Assembly: GCA_036378175.1 (NCBI GenBank)
Contig: DASUWY010000084.1
Location: 1 to 40,347, forward strand
Origin: Thermoleophilaceae bacterium
GTDB lineage: Bacteria; Actinomycetota; Thermoleophilia; Solirubrobacterales; Thermoleophilaceae
Length of the DNA stretch: 40,347 nucleotides
Direction: 5' to 3'
Under the pieces are notes generated by a model. The model was not told the origin of the DNA. It did no database searches and worked only from the letters and a program-made list of their open reading frames with translations. The position numbers and the translations under genes were made by a program. Positions 14,990 through 24,374 of the stretch are shown here, one piece after another. Position 1 is the stretch's first letter, and each line of letters starts with the position of its first letter.

Positions 14990-15727
14990 TCAGCCGCGGC
15001 CCACGAACGGCATCTTCGTGGCCATCACGGTCATGAACTGCACGTTCGCGTCGAGCGGCAGGTCAGCCATGTAGAGCACCGCGTCCGCCACCTGGGACAC
15101 GTCCATCACCGGCTCGGGCGCCACCGAGCCGTCCGCCTGGGGCACACCGCGCTCCATCGCGGCGGTCATGTGGGTGGCCGCGTTGCCGATGTCGATCTGC
15201 CCGCACGCGACGTCGCAGCCGCGGCCCTCCAGCGAGATCGCCTTCGTCAACCCCGTGATCGCGTGCTTCGTGGCGGTGTACGCGGCGGCGTACGGCCGCG
15301 GCACGTGCGCCGAGATCGAGCCGTTGTTGATGATGCGCCCGCCCTGCGGGCTCTGCTCCTTCATCATGCGGAACGCCTCGCGCGCGCAGAGGAAGGTGCC
15401 GGTGAGGTTGGTGTCGAGCACTGCGCGCCACTCGTCGAGCGGGAAGTCCTCGAACTGCGCGGGCGCGCCGAAGAGGCCGGCGTTGTTGAACAGGAGGTCC
15501 ACGTGGCCGAACTCCTCGCGCACGCGCTCGAAGAGAGCGCGCACGGATTGCTCGTCCGTCACGTCCGTGGGAGCGATCAGCCCGTCGGCGGAAGTCTCGG
15601 CGAGCGTGTGCTGGTGCCGTCCCGCCAGCGCCACGCGCCAGCCGGCGCCCAGCAGCGCGCGCGACACCGCGCGGCCGATCCCGGATCCCGCGCCTGTGAC
15701 CACCGCGCTGCGCCTATCGTCAGTCAC
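14990..15727 (-). CDS. Classical short-chain dehydrogenase/reductase
   Basis: A 245-aa NAD(P)-dependent SDR. It has TGAGSGIG (11-18) for the cofactor, NNAG near 87, catalytic serine in NNGSIS and Y-x3-K in YTATKHA. The family reduces or oxidises alcohol/ketone substrates; the substrate here is unknown. The start is GTG at 15727. Inner alternatives would remove the first beta strand. Divergent from the GST gene, with 41 bp between starts, so they share a short regulatory gap. About 45 bp separate its stop from the methyltransferase -10. Confidence 0.86.
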   Translation of the reverse strand: MTDDRRSAVVTGAGSGIGRAVSRALLGAGWRVALAGRHQHTLAETSADGLIAPTDVTDEQSVRALFERVREEFGHVDLLFNNAGLFGAPAQFEDFPLDEWRAVLDTNLTGTFLCAREAFRMMKEQSPQGGRIINNGSISAHVPRPYAAAYTATKHAITGLTKAISLEGRGCDVACGQIDIGNAATHMTAAMERGVPQADGSVAPEPVMDVSQVADAVLYMADLPLDANVQFMTVMATKMPFVGRG

Positions 15728-15768
15728 GCCCTCGCATCATGACCAAACCACCTGGGTAACACCGGCGC

Positions 15769-16701
15769 GTGACCTCAGCACGACCCCAATTCAAGGAGGA
15801 GACCGAGCGCGACGGCGCCTTTCGCCGCCAGGCGAGCAGGTTCCGCGAGTGGATCTCCTCAGACGGCTCGACCGCGTTCCCGGCGGAGGCCGGGCGCTAC
15901 CACCTGTACGTCTCGTGGGCATGCCCGTGGGCGCACCGCACGATCATCGGGCGAAGGTTGAAGGGCCTCGAGGACGCGATCGGCATGAGCTACGTGGACC
16001 CGATCCGCGACGAGCGCGGCTGGGCGTTCACGGGCGGTGAGTTCACCGATGACGTGAACGGCTTCGACTTCCTGAGCGAGGCCTACGAGCGCACCCAGCC
16101 CACCTACGACGGTCGCGTGAGCGTGCCGGTGCTGTGGGACAAGGAGACGGACCGAATCGTGAGCAACGAGTCGGGCGACATCCTGCGGATGCTCGACCAG
16201 AGCTTCGGAGAGCTCGCCGACGACTCGTACGACCTGTTCCCGGAAGACCTGCGCGAGGACATCGAAGAGCTGAACGAGCGCATCTATGACACCGTCAACA
16301 ACGGGGTGTACAAGGCCGGCTTCACCACGAGCCAGGCCATCTACGAGAGCGAGGTGCGCGGGCTGTCCGAGACCCTCGATGAGCTGGACCTGCGGCTCGC
16401 CGACCGCCGCTACCTGATCGGCGACCTACCCGTGGAGACCGACTGGCGCCTCTTCACGACGCTCGCCCGGTTCGACGCCGTGTACTACATCCACTTCAAG
16501 TGCAGCCGCCGCCGGCTCGTGGATTACGAGCACCTGTGGCCGTACTTCCGCGACCTCTACCAGTCGTTCGGAATCGCCGACACCGTGAAGCTCGACCAGA
16601 TCCGCGCGCACTACTACCGCACGCACCCGTCGATCAACCCGAACGGGCTGGTGGCCGTCCTGCCGGCCGCTAACTGGGACGAGCCGCACGGACGCGGCTA
16701 G
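15769..16701 (+). CDS. Xi-class glutathione S-transferase / glutathionyl-hydroquinone reductase-like
   Basis: A 310-aa protein matching the Xi-class (YqjG/ECM4) family. These enzymes use a cysteine to remove thiol adducts from hydroquinones. SWACPWAHR places the nucleophile at C52; the C-terminal all-helical domain contains the aromatic YYIHFKCSRRR segment typical of the family. Most actinobacteria make mycothiol rather than glutathione, so the native thiol may differ. The start is GTG at 15769; TAACAC ends 6 nt before it, a weak -10. The 3' end overlaps the convergent MTHFR gene by 32 bp. Confidence 0.9.
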   Translation: MTSARPQFKEETERDGAFRRQASRFREWISSDGSTAFPAEAGRYHLYVSWACPWAHRTIIGRRLKGLEDAIGMSYVDPIRDERGWAFTGGEFTDDVNGFDFLSEAYERTQPTYDGRVSVPVLWDKETDRIVSNESGDILRMLDQSFGELADDSYDLFPEDLREDIEELNERIYDTVNNGVYKAGFTTSQAIYESEVRGLSETLDELDLRLADRRYLIGDLPVETDWRLFTTLARFDAVYYIHFKCSRRRLVDYEHLWPYFRDLYQSFGIADTVKLDQIRAHYYRTHPSINPNGLVAVLPAANWDEPHGRG

Positions 16702-17569
16702 CCAGCTGCGCCACGGCGTCGTCGGAGCGGAACGAGATGAGGTGCAGGCCGGCCACCCCCGGCACGCTCATCGCGTGCTCGGCCAGCTCGGCTGCGAGCT
16801 CGAAGCATTCGAGCTCCTGATCGGCCGACTTCTCAACGCGCGCGATCACGTCGGCCGGCACCTCCACCCCGGGCACGCGCTCGTCGAGGAAGCGGAGCGC
16901 GCGGGCGGAGCGCAGGATCGAGATCGAGGGCATCAGAGCCACCCGCTCGGATAGTCCCGTGGCCACCGCTGCCTTCATGAACCCCTCGAGGTGCGACGGC
17001 ACGAAGCCGATCTGGAGCTGGAGGAAGCGGGCGCCGGCGTCGGCCTTCGCGAGCGCCCGCTCGATCCGTGCCTCGAACGGGGGCGCACCCGCGGTCTCCA
17101 CGCCGCCGACGAACAGCTTCGGCGGCGGCTCGAGCGGTCGACCGGAGAGGTAGCGGCCCTCCCCGAGCGTGCGCGCGACGCGCACGAGATCCACGCCGCC
17201 GAGCTCGAACACAGGCTTCGCATCGGGCTCGTCGCCCGCGCTCACGTTATCGCCCGTGAGGCAGCAGAGGTTCTCGATGCCGTGCATCGCGGCGCCGACG
17301 ATGTCTGACTGGAGAGCGAGCCGGTTGCGGTCGCGGCAAGCGAGCTGCATCACGGGCTCCACCCCGCACGCGAGCACGGCGATCGAGACGGCGAGCGGCG
17401 AGGCGTGCGCGTGGGCCGCGGTGTTGTCGGTCACGTTCACCGCGTCGACCCAGTCGCGAAGCGGCGCGAGGCGCCGCTCCACCTCGGCCGCGCCGCCGCC
17501 GTCCACCACGGGAAGCTCGGCGGTCAGGGTGAACGCGCCGGAGCTGAGCTTGTCTTCGAGCCGCGACAT
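16670..17569 (-). CDS. Methylenetetrahydrofolate reductase (MetF-like)
   Basis: A 299-aa TIM-barrel flavoprotein of the MTHFR family, which interconverts 5,10-methylene- and 5-methyl-tetrahydrofolate for methionine synthesis or C1 metabolism. Family features are AVNVTDNTAA, the folate/FAD segment MQLACRDRNRLALQSD (near residues 79-94), and ENLCCLTGDN following it. SISILRSARALRFLDERVPGVEVP is the usual substrate-side motif near the C-terminus. It is divergent from dedA (35 bp between starts) and converges with the GST gene. A partner methionine synthase is not in view. Confidence 0.87.
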   Translation of the reverse strand: MSRLEDKLSSGAFTLTAELPVVDGGGAAEVERRLAPLRDWVDAVNVTDNTAAHAHASPLAVSIAVLACGVEPVMQLACRDRNRLALQSDIVGAAMHGIENLCCLTGDNVSAGDEPDAKPVFELGGVDLVRVARTLGEGRYLSGRPLEPPPKLFVGGVETAGAPPFEARIERALAKADAGARFLQLQIGFVPSHLEGFMKAAVATGLSERVALMPSISILRSARALRFLDERVPGVEVPADVIARVEKSADQELECFELAAELAEHAMSVPGVAGLHLISFRSDDAVAQLASRVRAARPS

Positions 17570-17604
17570 GGGCGGGTAATCATGCCGTCGGCAAGGATGG
17601 AGAG

Positions 17605-18258
17605 GTGACCACCCTCGCCGCGATCATCGGGCACGGGCGCCTGGAGCAGTGGCTCGTGACCTACGGATACCTCGCCGTCTTCCTCATGGTGGGGATGGAG
17701 AGCATCGGCGTGCCGCTGCCCGGCGAGACGATGCTGATCGTCGCATCGCTGTACGCCGGGAGCACCCACAAGCTGTCGATCGTGCTGATCGTGCTCGTGG
17801 CCGCCGCGGGCGCGATCGTGGGGGACAACATCGGCTACGCCATCGGCCGCCACGGCGGTTGGCGCGTGCTCCGCCGCTACGGCCACCGCGTGGGCATCCA
17901 CGAGCGGAGGCTGAAGTTAGGCCGCTACCTCTTCCTCCGTCACGGCGGCAAGGTCGTGTTCTTCGGCCGCTTCGTGAGCATCCTGCGGACCTATGCGGCG
18001 GCGCTCGCAGGCGCGAACCACATGCCGTTCCTGCGCTTCTTCCCCTACAACGCCACCGGCGGGTTCATCTGGGCCGCGATCTACGGCTTCGGCTACTTCT
18101 TCGCCGCGCATCTGCTGAAGAAGCTGAACACTCCATTCACCATCGCGGGGGTCACTCTGGCGGTCGCGGTGATCGTCGGAACGTTCATCTTCATCAGGCG
18201 GAACATCGAGGAATGGGAGGAACGGGCCGAGCGCGCGCTGCCAGGCCCTCTCGGCTAG
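17605..18258 (+). CDS. DedA family (VTT domain) membrane protein
   Basis: A 217-aa integral membrane protein of the DedA/SNARE-associated family, thought to act in lipid (undecaprenyl-phosphate or phospholipid) translocation across the inner membrane. Motifs: GVPLPGETMLIVAS in the re-entrant helix (about 36-49), GDNIGYAIGRHGG, and FFGRFVSILRTYAAALAG with its conserved arginines. A basic/acidic helix closes the protein. The start is GTG at 17605 with AGGA/GGAGAG just upstream. The yihY-like gene follows 56 bp later. Confidence 0.9.
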   Translation: MTTLAAIIGHGRLEQWLVTYGYLAVFLMVGMESIGVPLPGETMLIVASLYAGSTHKLSIVLIVLVAAAGAIVGDNIGYAIGRHGGWRVLRRYGHRVGIHERRLKLGRYLFLRHGGKVVFFGRFVSILRTYAAALAGANHMPFLRFFPYNATGGFIWAAIYGFGYFFAAHLLKKLNTPFTIAGVTLAVAVIVGTFIFIRRNIEEWEERAERALPGPLG

Positions 18259-18314
18259 CGGCGGGGCCCGGAGGCGGCCGCTTCAGCGGGGCCGGCGCGG
18301 GGAAGACTGGTCCA

Positions 18315-19238
18315 ATGAGGCGCAACTCGCCCAGGCTAAGTGCGCGCAACTGGTGGGGCGTGCTCAAGCGCACGGTGAAGGAATTCCAGGAGGACAACCT
18401 CACGGACTGGGCGGCCGCGCTCACCTACTACGGCGTGATGTCGCTCTTCCCGATGGTGCTCGTGCTGGTCGCGCTCCTCGGCCTCGTGGGGCAGTACCCA
18501 CAGACGAGCAACGCGCTGCTTCGGATCGTCGACAAGATCGGCCCGTCCTCCGCGGTCGACACCTTCCGCCAGCCGATCGAGGGCGTGGTGCGCAGCAAGG
18601 GCGGCTCGGGCGCGCTGCTGGGCGTGGGGCTGCTGGCGTCGCTCTGGTCGGCGTCGGGCTATATCGGCGCCTTCATGCGCGCGTGCAACGCCGTGTACGA
18701 GGTGAGGGAGGGGCGGCCGTTCTGGAAGCGCCGGCCGCTCCAGGTGGCGATCACGCTCGTGCTGGTGGTGCTGATCACCGGCGTTGCCATCGCGATCGTT
18801 ATCACGGGGCCGATCACGCGGGCAGTGGGGGAGGAGATCGGGATCGGAGGCGCGGGCGTGACGATCTTCAACGTGGTCAAGTGGCCGGTGATCGTGCTCG
18901 TGCTCCTCACGATCGTCGGGCTTCTGTACTACGTCTCGCCGAACGTCCGGCAGCCGAAGTTCCCCTGGATCACGCCGGGCGGCGTGCTCGCGATCGTGGT
19001 GTGGGCGCTCGCGTCCTTCGGGCTGGCGTTCTACGCGGCCGAGTTCGGCTCGTACCAGAAGACCTACGGCACGCTCGGCGGGGTGATCCTGTTCCTCGTC
19101 TGGCTCTGGGTCTCCAATCTCGCCCTGCTCCTGGGAGCTGAATTGAACGCCGAGCTCGAGCGCGGCCGGGAGCTCGCCGCCGGATTGCCCGCGGAGAAGG
19201 AGATCCTGCTTCCGCCGCGGGCCGAGCCATCCTCCTAG
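18315..19238 (+). CDS. YihY/BrkB family integral membrane protein
   Basis: A 307-aa membrane protein with six predicted helices, matching the YihY/virulence factor BrkB family (formerly annotated as RNase BN). The N-terminal amphipathic region LKRTVKEFQEDNLTDWAAALTYYGVMSLFPM is diagnostic. SPNVRQPKFPWITPG and KTYGTLGGVILFLVWLW mark the later helices. Molecular function is unknown. The ATG at 18315 is chosen over an in-frame start at 17649 that would run through the dedA gene. No strong Shine-Dalgarno sequence. A weak GC hairpin follows the stop. Confidence 0.9.
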   Translation: MRRNSPRLSARNWWGVLKRTVKEFQEDNLTDWAAALTYYGVMSLFPMVLVLVALLGLVGQYPQTSNALLRIVDKIGPSSAVDTFRQPIEGVVRSKGGSGALLGVGLLASLWSASGYIGAFMRACNAVYEVREGRPFWKRRPLQVAITLVLVVLITGVAIAIVITGPITRAVGEEIGIGGAGVTIFNVVKWPVIVLVLLTIVGLLYYVSPNVRQPKFPWITPGGVLAIVVWALASFGLAFYAAEFGSYQKTYGTLGGVILFLVWLWVSNLALLLGAELNAELERGRELAAGLPAEKEILLPPRAEPSS

Positions 19239-19239
19239 A

Positions 19240-19253
19240 GCGCGGCTGCGCGC
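19240..19253 (+). terminator. Weak GC stem-loop after yihY-like gene
   Basis: GCGCG (19240-19244) pairs with CGCGC (19249-19253) around GCTG, right after the stop. No U-run follows, so termination is only a possibility. Confidence 0.25.
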
Positions 19254-19446
19254 AACCACGTCTGACTCGTGCGGTTTCTCACCGATGGTGGCGTCTTCGC
19301 CCGCGGATAAGGTCGGGGCGGCCGCGAGACGATCTTCGTCGCGCAGTGGGCGGGAGATGCGGATCACGAAGGGGCCGGCTCGAAGGTGCTCAAGGTTGAC
19401 GTGTAGTAGGGCATAGGACGTCGGGCGCAGCGGGTATGTGCCTCCT
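19254..19446. other. Intergenic gap, about 190 bp
   Basis: No credible coding sequence. TTGACG at 19396-19401 looks like a -35, but no TAnnnT lies at the right distance. TATGTG at 19435-19440, 6 nt before the ATG at 19447, is the only -10-like sequence near the PPOX gene and is a poor match. Confidence 0.4.
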
Positions 19447-19866
19447 ATGCCCAAACCTCCGCTTCCCTCTCAGCTCGAAGAGTTCCTCACTCAGCCCAAC
19501 CCCGCGGTCATCGCGAGCCTGCGGCCGGATGGGAGTCCGCACACGGCCGCCACCTGGTACCTGTGGGAGGGCGGACGGGTGCTCGTGAACATGGACGAGA
19601 GCCGCAAGCGGCTCGAGTACATCCGCGCGGATCCGCGGGTCTCGATCACCGTGATGGGACGCGGCGACGACTGGTACCACCACGTGACTCTGGTCGGCCG
19701 GGCGTCGCTCGAGCCCGACCCGGCCCTCGAGGGGATCGACCGCATCTGCCGGCACTACATGGGCGACGCTTACTCGGCTCGGGACCAGCGCCGGGTGAGC
19801 GCTTGGATCCAGGTCGAGTCATGGCACTCCTGGGCTGGCGGCGAGCCCTGGATGCCGTCGGACTGA
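19447..19866 (+). CDS. PPOX-class (F420- or FMN-dependent) flavin oxidoreductase
   Basis: A 139-aa split-barrel protein of the pyridoxamine-5'-phosphate-oxidase-like superfamily, closest in style to the Rv1155-type F420-binding group. NPAVIASLRPDGSPHTAATWYLWEGGRVLVNM and the SRKRLEYIRADPRVSITVMG segment are the cofactor-binding half. WYHHVTLVGRA forms the barrel end. The family reduces or oxidises small substrates with F420 or FMN; which cofactor is used cannot be told here. ATG at 19447 is preferred because the barrel starts soon after; GTG at 19438 in the same frame is possible. A striking palindrome follows 56 bp after the stop. Confidence 0.86.
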   Translation: MPKPPLPSQLEEFLTQPNPAVIASLRPDGSPHTAATWYLWEGGRVLVNMDESRKRLEYIRADPRVSITVMGRGDDWYHHVTLVGRASLEPDPALEGIDRICRHYMGDAYSARDQRRVSAWIQVESWHSWAGGEPWMPSD

Positions 19867-19922
19867 GGCCCTCGGGAGGCCGTGGTGGCGCGGCACGAAC
19901 GGCAGCATCGGGGGGACTCAAG

Positions 19923-19965
19923 GCGTTGGGACTTACCCGCCCATATCGCGGTTAAGTCCCAACGC
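19923..19965. repeat. 43-bp near-perfect palindrome
   Basis: A 13-bp arm (GCGTTGGGACTTA, 19923-19935) and its exact complement (19953-19965) flank a centre in which CCGC/GCGG pair after one C-T mismatch, leaving a 7-nt loop. The hairpin thus has 17 base pairs. No U-run follows. It lies between the PPOX gene and the start of the next gene (19994). Confidence 0.85.
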
Positions 19966-19979
19966 GTGGGCCATCTCGC

Positions 19980-19985
19980 TACCCT
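19980..19985 (+). promoter_or_regulatory. Candidate -10 (TACCCT), leaderless start of the Thr/Pro-tail protein
   Basis: TACCCT ends 8 nt before the GTG at 19994. The palindrome at 19923-19965 would cover the -35 region of this promoter. Confidence 0.5.
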
Positions 19986-19993
19986 CGACCGCT

Positions 19994-20719
19994 GTGTCTG
20001 ACCGCCGCCCACAGGACGGCGGCACCAAGCTGTCGCCTCAGACTCTGATCGTCGCGAGCCTCGCCTCGCTCACCGCCGCGATCGTCACCTCCACGTTCTG
20101 GCAGAGGGGAACGCCGATCACGGCTGCGATCACTCCGGTGATCGTTGCCATCGCCAGCGAGCTCTACAGCCGGCCGGCCAGGCGGATCACCGAGCTGAGG
20201 TCACGAGCCGCCGTGCCGCGCTCGCAGCGCTTCACGCAGCAGCAGGTTCGCGAGCGCGAGCGCGTGCCCAGCGGCCTGCCAAGCCGCTCCGACGCGCTCC
20301 GCCCGCCGGAGGGGCCGGAGCTCGGACCGATGCGGGTCTACCGGACCGAGCAGCGCTCGTCGCCGATCCGGCGCGTGCACATCCGGGCTGTGCTGATCAC
20401 CGCCGCGATCGCGTTCGTGATCGCGATTGCGGTGCTCACCCTGCCCGAGCTCGTGTTCGGGGGATCGGTGGCCGCGAACAACAGCAGGACCACGTTCTTC
20501 GGCGGTGGCACGCGCCACCACAACACCAAGAAGAACACGCCCACCACCACGCAGAACGCTCCCACCACGAGCACTCCCTCGGCCACGACGCCAACGCAGA
20601 GCGCCCCCACGGCCACGACCCCGCCTGCTCAAACGGCGCCGCAGCCCACCACGCCGAGCCAGACGCCGCCGGCGGGCGGAACGCCCGCCCCGGCGCCGTC
20701 AGGCACCACCGGTCCCTAG
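19994..20719 (+). CDS. Membrane protein with Thr/Pro-rich extracellular tail, function unknown
   Basis: A 241-aa protein. Residues 13-60 hold two moderately hydrophobic stretches (LIVASLASLTAAIVTSTF and ITAAITPVIVAIASEL). A charged cytoplasmic region follows (60-130), then a strong membrane helix near 131-153 (AVLITAAIAFVIAIAVLTLP). The tail from about 165 to the end is almost pure Thr/Pro/Ala/Gln, the composition of a wall-spanning stalk. No family recognised. The start is GTG with TACCCT 8 nt upstream. Its TAG stop shares the palindrome CTAG with the stop of the convergent small gene. Confidence 0.78.
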   Translation: MSDRRPQDGGTKLSPQTLIVASLASLTAAIVTSTFWQRGTPITAAITPVIVAIASELYSRPARRITELRSRAAVPRSQRFTQQQVRERERVPSGLPSRSDALRPPEGPELGPMRVYRTEQRSSPIRRVHIRAVLITAAIAFVIAIAVLTLPELVFGGSVAANNSRTTFFGGGTRHHNTKKNTPTTTQNAPTTSTPSATTPTQSAPTATTPPAQTAPQPTTPSQTPPAGGTPAPAPSGTTGP

Positions 20720-20871
20720 GCGCGTCCGCGCAGCCGCCACCAGCTGTAGCGGGCCCACAGCACCGAGATGTCCGCCACGACGCCGTAGAGGTGGCCGAGC
20801 GGGCCGATGTAGAGCCACGCCCACGCCCGCTCGAGTGGTCCGCGCCTGATCGCCGGCGAAGAGTGCGACAC
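20716..20871 (-). CDS. Small (51-aa) tryptophan-rich protein, function unknown
   Basis: A short protein whose body, RGPLERAWAWLYIGPLGHLYGVVADISVLWARYSWWRLRGRA, is rich in Trp/Tyr with an amphipathic-to-membrane profile and a basic tail; it looks selected rather than random. Start is GTG at 20871, 7 nt after a minus-strand TAGCGT -10 box; GTG at 20880 is an in-frame alternative that would overlap the box. It is divergent from tig (26 bp between starts), and its stop shares CTAG with the upstream convergent gene. No family recognised. Confidence 0.58.
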   Translation of the reverse strand: MSHSSPAIRRGPLERAWAWLYIGPLGHLYGVVADISVLWARYSWWRLRGRA

Positions 20872-20878
20872 GCTCGTC

Positions 20879-20888
20879 ACGCTATCGT
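20879..20888. promoter_or_regulatory. Two overlapping divergent -10 boxes (tig / small gene)
   Basis: Plus strand TATCGT (20883-20888) is 9 nt before the tig ATG. Minus strand TAGCGT (20884-20879) is 7 nt before the GTG at 20871. The two hexamers share the TA step, so only one polymerase can occupy the site at a time. Confidence 0.6.
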
Positions 20889-20897
20889 GGCCCGCCA

Positions 20898-22304
20898 ATG
20901 CCAGGAAGCGTGACCACAACCACCACCGAGCTGCCCGACTCGCGCGTGCGCGTGGACGTGGAGGTGGCTCCGGACGCCGTCGAGCGCGAGGTGCAGAGCG
21001 CCGCGCAGGCGCTCGGCCGGGACCTCAAGATCTCCGGCTTCCGCAAGGGGCACGTGCCCCCGCAGGTGGTGATGCAGCGCGTGGGTCGCGAGGCCGTGCT
21101 CGACGAGGCGGTGAGGCGGGCGCTGCCCACCTGGTACGAGGAGGCGCTCAGCGAGGCGCACCTCAACACAGTGGGCGATCCGCGCGTGAACCTCGGCGAC
21201 CTTCCGGACCGCGGTTCGCCGCTCGCCTTCTCGATCGAGGTGGGAATCCGCCCGCCGGCGAAGCTCGGCGAGTACAGGGGCCTCGAGGTCGGCCGGCGCG
21301 AGCCCGAGGTGTCGGACGAGGACGTGAACCAGGAGATCGAGCGCATGCGCGAGTCGCTCGCCTCGCTCGAGACCGTGGAGCGCGCGGCGCAGAACGGCGA
21401 CTTCCTCGTGATCGACTTCGTCGGCCGGATCGACGGCGAGGCGTTCGAGGGCGGCGAGGCGCGCGGCTATCTGCTCGAGCTCGGATCCGGCCGCTTCATC
21501 CCCGGGTTCGAGGAGCAGCTCGTGGGCGCGAGCGCGGGCGACGAGCGCGACGTGACGGTGACGTTCCCGGAGGACTACGGCGCGGAGCAGGTGGCGGGCA
21601 AGGAGGCTGTGTTCTCGGTCACCGCCAAGGAGGTGAAGGAGAAGCGCCTGCCCGAGCTCGACGACGACTTCGCGGGGGAGGCCGGCGGCTTCGACTCACT
21701 CCACGAGCTGCGCCAGGACATCGAGTCAAAGCTTCGTCAGGCGGAAGATCGCGTGATCGAGCAGGAGTTCCGCCAGGCGGCGGTGGACGCCGCGGTGGCG
21801 AACGCGAAGGTCGACCTGCCACACGAGCTCGTGCACGCGAAGGCACACGAGATGTGGCACGAGACGGCGCACCGCCTCCAGCACCAGGGCGTGAACCCGC
21901 AGCAGTACCTCCAGCTCGTGGGGAAGACGGAGGAGGACCTCGTCACCGAGGCGGAGCCCGAGGCCGAGCAGGCGCTGAAGCGCGAGGCCGTGCTCGCCGC
22001 GATCGTGGAGGACGCGAACATCGAGGTGTCCGACGACGAGGCTTACGAGGCGCTGCGCGAAGTTGCCGAGCGCAACCAGCAGAACGTGGACGAGGACGCG
22101 CTCCGCCGCTCGTTCGAGCGCGCGAAGGAAGAGGGGCGCGACGACGTGCTGCGCGAGGACATCGCGATGCGCAAGGCCGTGGACCTGCTCGTGGAGTCCG
22201 CGAAGGCGATTCCGGCGGGTCAGGCCGAAGCGCGCGAGAAGCTCTGGACGCCTGACAAAGAGGCTGACGAGAAGTCCTCCAAGCTCTGGACTCCGGACTC
22301 TTAG
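20898..22304 (+). CDS. tig: Trigger factor
   Basis: A 468-aa ribosome-associated chaperone and peptidyl-prolyl isomerase. The ribosome-docking signature GFRKGHVP lies at 47-54, the FKBP-like domain near 165-250 ([33 protein letters not shown]), and the long helical chaperone body follows. It is somewhat longer than the 432-aa E. coli protein. The C-terminus carries two copies of KLWTPD (in [10 protein letters not shown] and the final SKLWTPDS). Leaderless start inferred from TATCGT 9 nt upstream. It is followed by clpP and clpX, the standard order. Confidence 0.96.
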   Translation: MPGSVTTTTTELPDSRVRVDVEVAPDAVEREVQSAAQALGRDLKISGFRKGHVPPQVVMQRVGREAVLDEAVRRALPTWYEEALSEAHLNTVGDPRVNLGDLPDRGSPLAFSIEVGIRPPAKLGEYRGLEVGRREPEVSDEDVNQEIERMRESLASLETVERAAQNGDFLVIDFVGRIDGEAFEGGEARGYLLELGSGRFIPGFEEQLVGASAGDERDVTVTFPEDYGAEQVAGKEAVFSVTAKEVKEKRLPELDDDFAGEAGGFDSLHELRQDIESKLRQAEDRVIEQEFRQAAVDAAVANAKVDLPHELVHAKAHEMWHETAHRLQHQGVNPQQYLQLVGKTEEDLVTEAEPEAEQALKREAVLAAIVEDANIEVSDDEAYEALREVAERNQQNVDEDALRRSFERAKEEGRDDVLREDIAMRKAVDLLVESAKAIPAGQAEAREKLWTPDKEADEKSSKLWTPDS

Positions 22305-22332
22305 ACCCGGCGGACGGGCGGGGGGCCGTTGC

Positions 22333-22338
22333 TACGAT
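22333..22338 (+). promoter_or_regulatory. Candidate -10 (TACGAT) upstream of clpP
   Basis: TACGAT lies about 73 bp before the clpP ATG, in the gap after tig. It would give a leader of about 65 nt. No -35 stands out. clpP could also be read through from tig. Confidence 0.35.
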
Positions 22339-22410
22339 CCCCCTCCGATCGGGCTTGCACGACAGAGCCCTGAAGGATTCCGTCCCAGCAAGAGAAAAAG
22401 AGCGAGAGCC

Positions 22411-22995
22411 ATGAGCCCCCTTGTCCCGATGGTCGTCGAGCAGACTTCGCGTGGAGAGCGCGCGTTCGACATCTATTCGCGCCTGCTCAACGAGCGCATC
22501 GTCTTCCTCGGCACCCCGGTCACCGACGAGATCGCGAACCTCATCGTGGCCCAGCTGCTCCACCTCGAGTCCGAGGATCCGGACAAGGACATCTCGCTCT
22601 ACATCAACTCGCCGGGCGGCTCCGTGTACGCGGGCCTCGCGATCTACGACACGATGCAGTTCATCAAGCCGCAGGTCCAGACGATCTGCGTGGGCATCGC
22701 GATGTCGATGGGCGCACTGCTTCTGTCCGGTGGCGCGGCGGGCAAGCGGATGGCGCTGCCCAACGCGAAGATCCTGATCCACCAGGTGTCGTCCAGTTTC
22801 CAGGGCCAGGCCACGGACATCGAGATCCACGCGAAGGAGATCATCGACGTCCGGCGCCGTCTCGACGAGATCCTCGCCAAGCACACCGGCCAGGACCTAG
22901 AGAAAGTGGCCAGGGACACCGAACGCGACTACTTTATGAGTGCCGAAGAGGCGAAGGAATACAACCTCATCGACAGGGTGATCACCCAGCACTGA
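22411..22995 (+). CDS. clpP: ATP-dependent Clp protease proteolytic subunit
   Basis: A 194-aa serine protease subunit that assembles into a 14-mer and degrades substrates fed by ClpX or ClpC. The catalytic triad is visible: S99 (GIAMSMGA), H124 (ILIHQ) and D173 (ERDYF). The N-terminus [23 protein letters not shown] is the family opening. Start ATG at 22411, preceded by an A/G-rich stretch (AAGAGAAAAAGAGCGAGAG). Only one clpP is seen here, whereas many actinobacteria have two in tandem. The clpX start follows 33 bp after the stop. Confidence 0.97.
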   Translation: MSPLVPMVVEQTSRGERAFDIYSRLLNERIVFLGTPVTDEIANLIVAQLLHLESEDPDKDISLYINSPGGSVYAGLAIYDTMQFIKPQVQTICVGIAMSMGALLLSGGAAGKRMALPNAKILIHQVSSSFQGQATDIEIHAKEIIDVRRRLDEILAKHTGQDLEKVARDTERDYFMSAEEAKEYNLIDRVITQH

Positions 22996-23008
22996 CGTTG
23001 TCCCCGAG

Positions 23009-23022
23009 CCTCCCGGGGGAGG
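23009..23022 (+). promoter_or_regulatory. Hairpin enclosing the clpX Shine-Dalgarno
   Basis: CCTCC (23009-23013) pairs with the GGAGG ribosome site (23018-23022) around CGGG, 6 nt before the clpX ATG. Folding would mask the ribosome site until a translating ribosome or other factor opens it. Confidence 0.5.
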
Positions 23023-23028
23023 AGAGGC

Positions 23029-24303
<1,275 letters not shown>

Positions 24304-24327
24304 CCGCCGCTCACAGAAACTCTTAAC

Positions 24328-24359
24328 CAGGGCCTTAGCCCTGCTTTACGCGGCAGGGC
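24328..24359 (+). terminator. Hairpin after clpX with a competing third arm
   Basis: CAGGGC (24328-24333) pairs with GCCCTG (24338-24343) around CTTA and is followed by CTTTA, a compact terminator-like structure 25 bp after the clpX stop. A second CAGGGC (24354-24359) can pair with the same GCCCTG instead, so the structure could switch. Confidence 0.5.
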
Positions 24360-24374
24360 CATTCTGGCTGTGGG

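Noticed and set aside
19396-19424. TTGACG as -35 of the PPOX gene
   Set aside because: No TAnnnT lies 16-19 bp downstream; the nearest -10-like sequences give spacers of about 12 or 33 bp.
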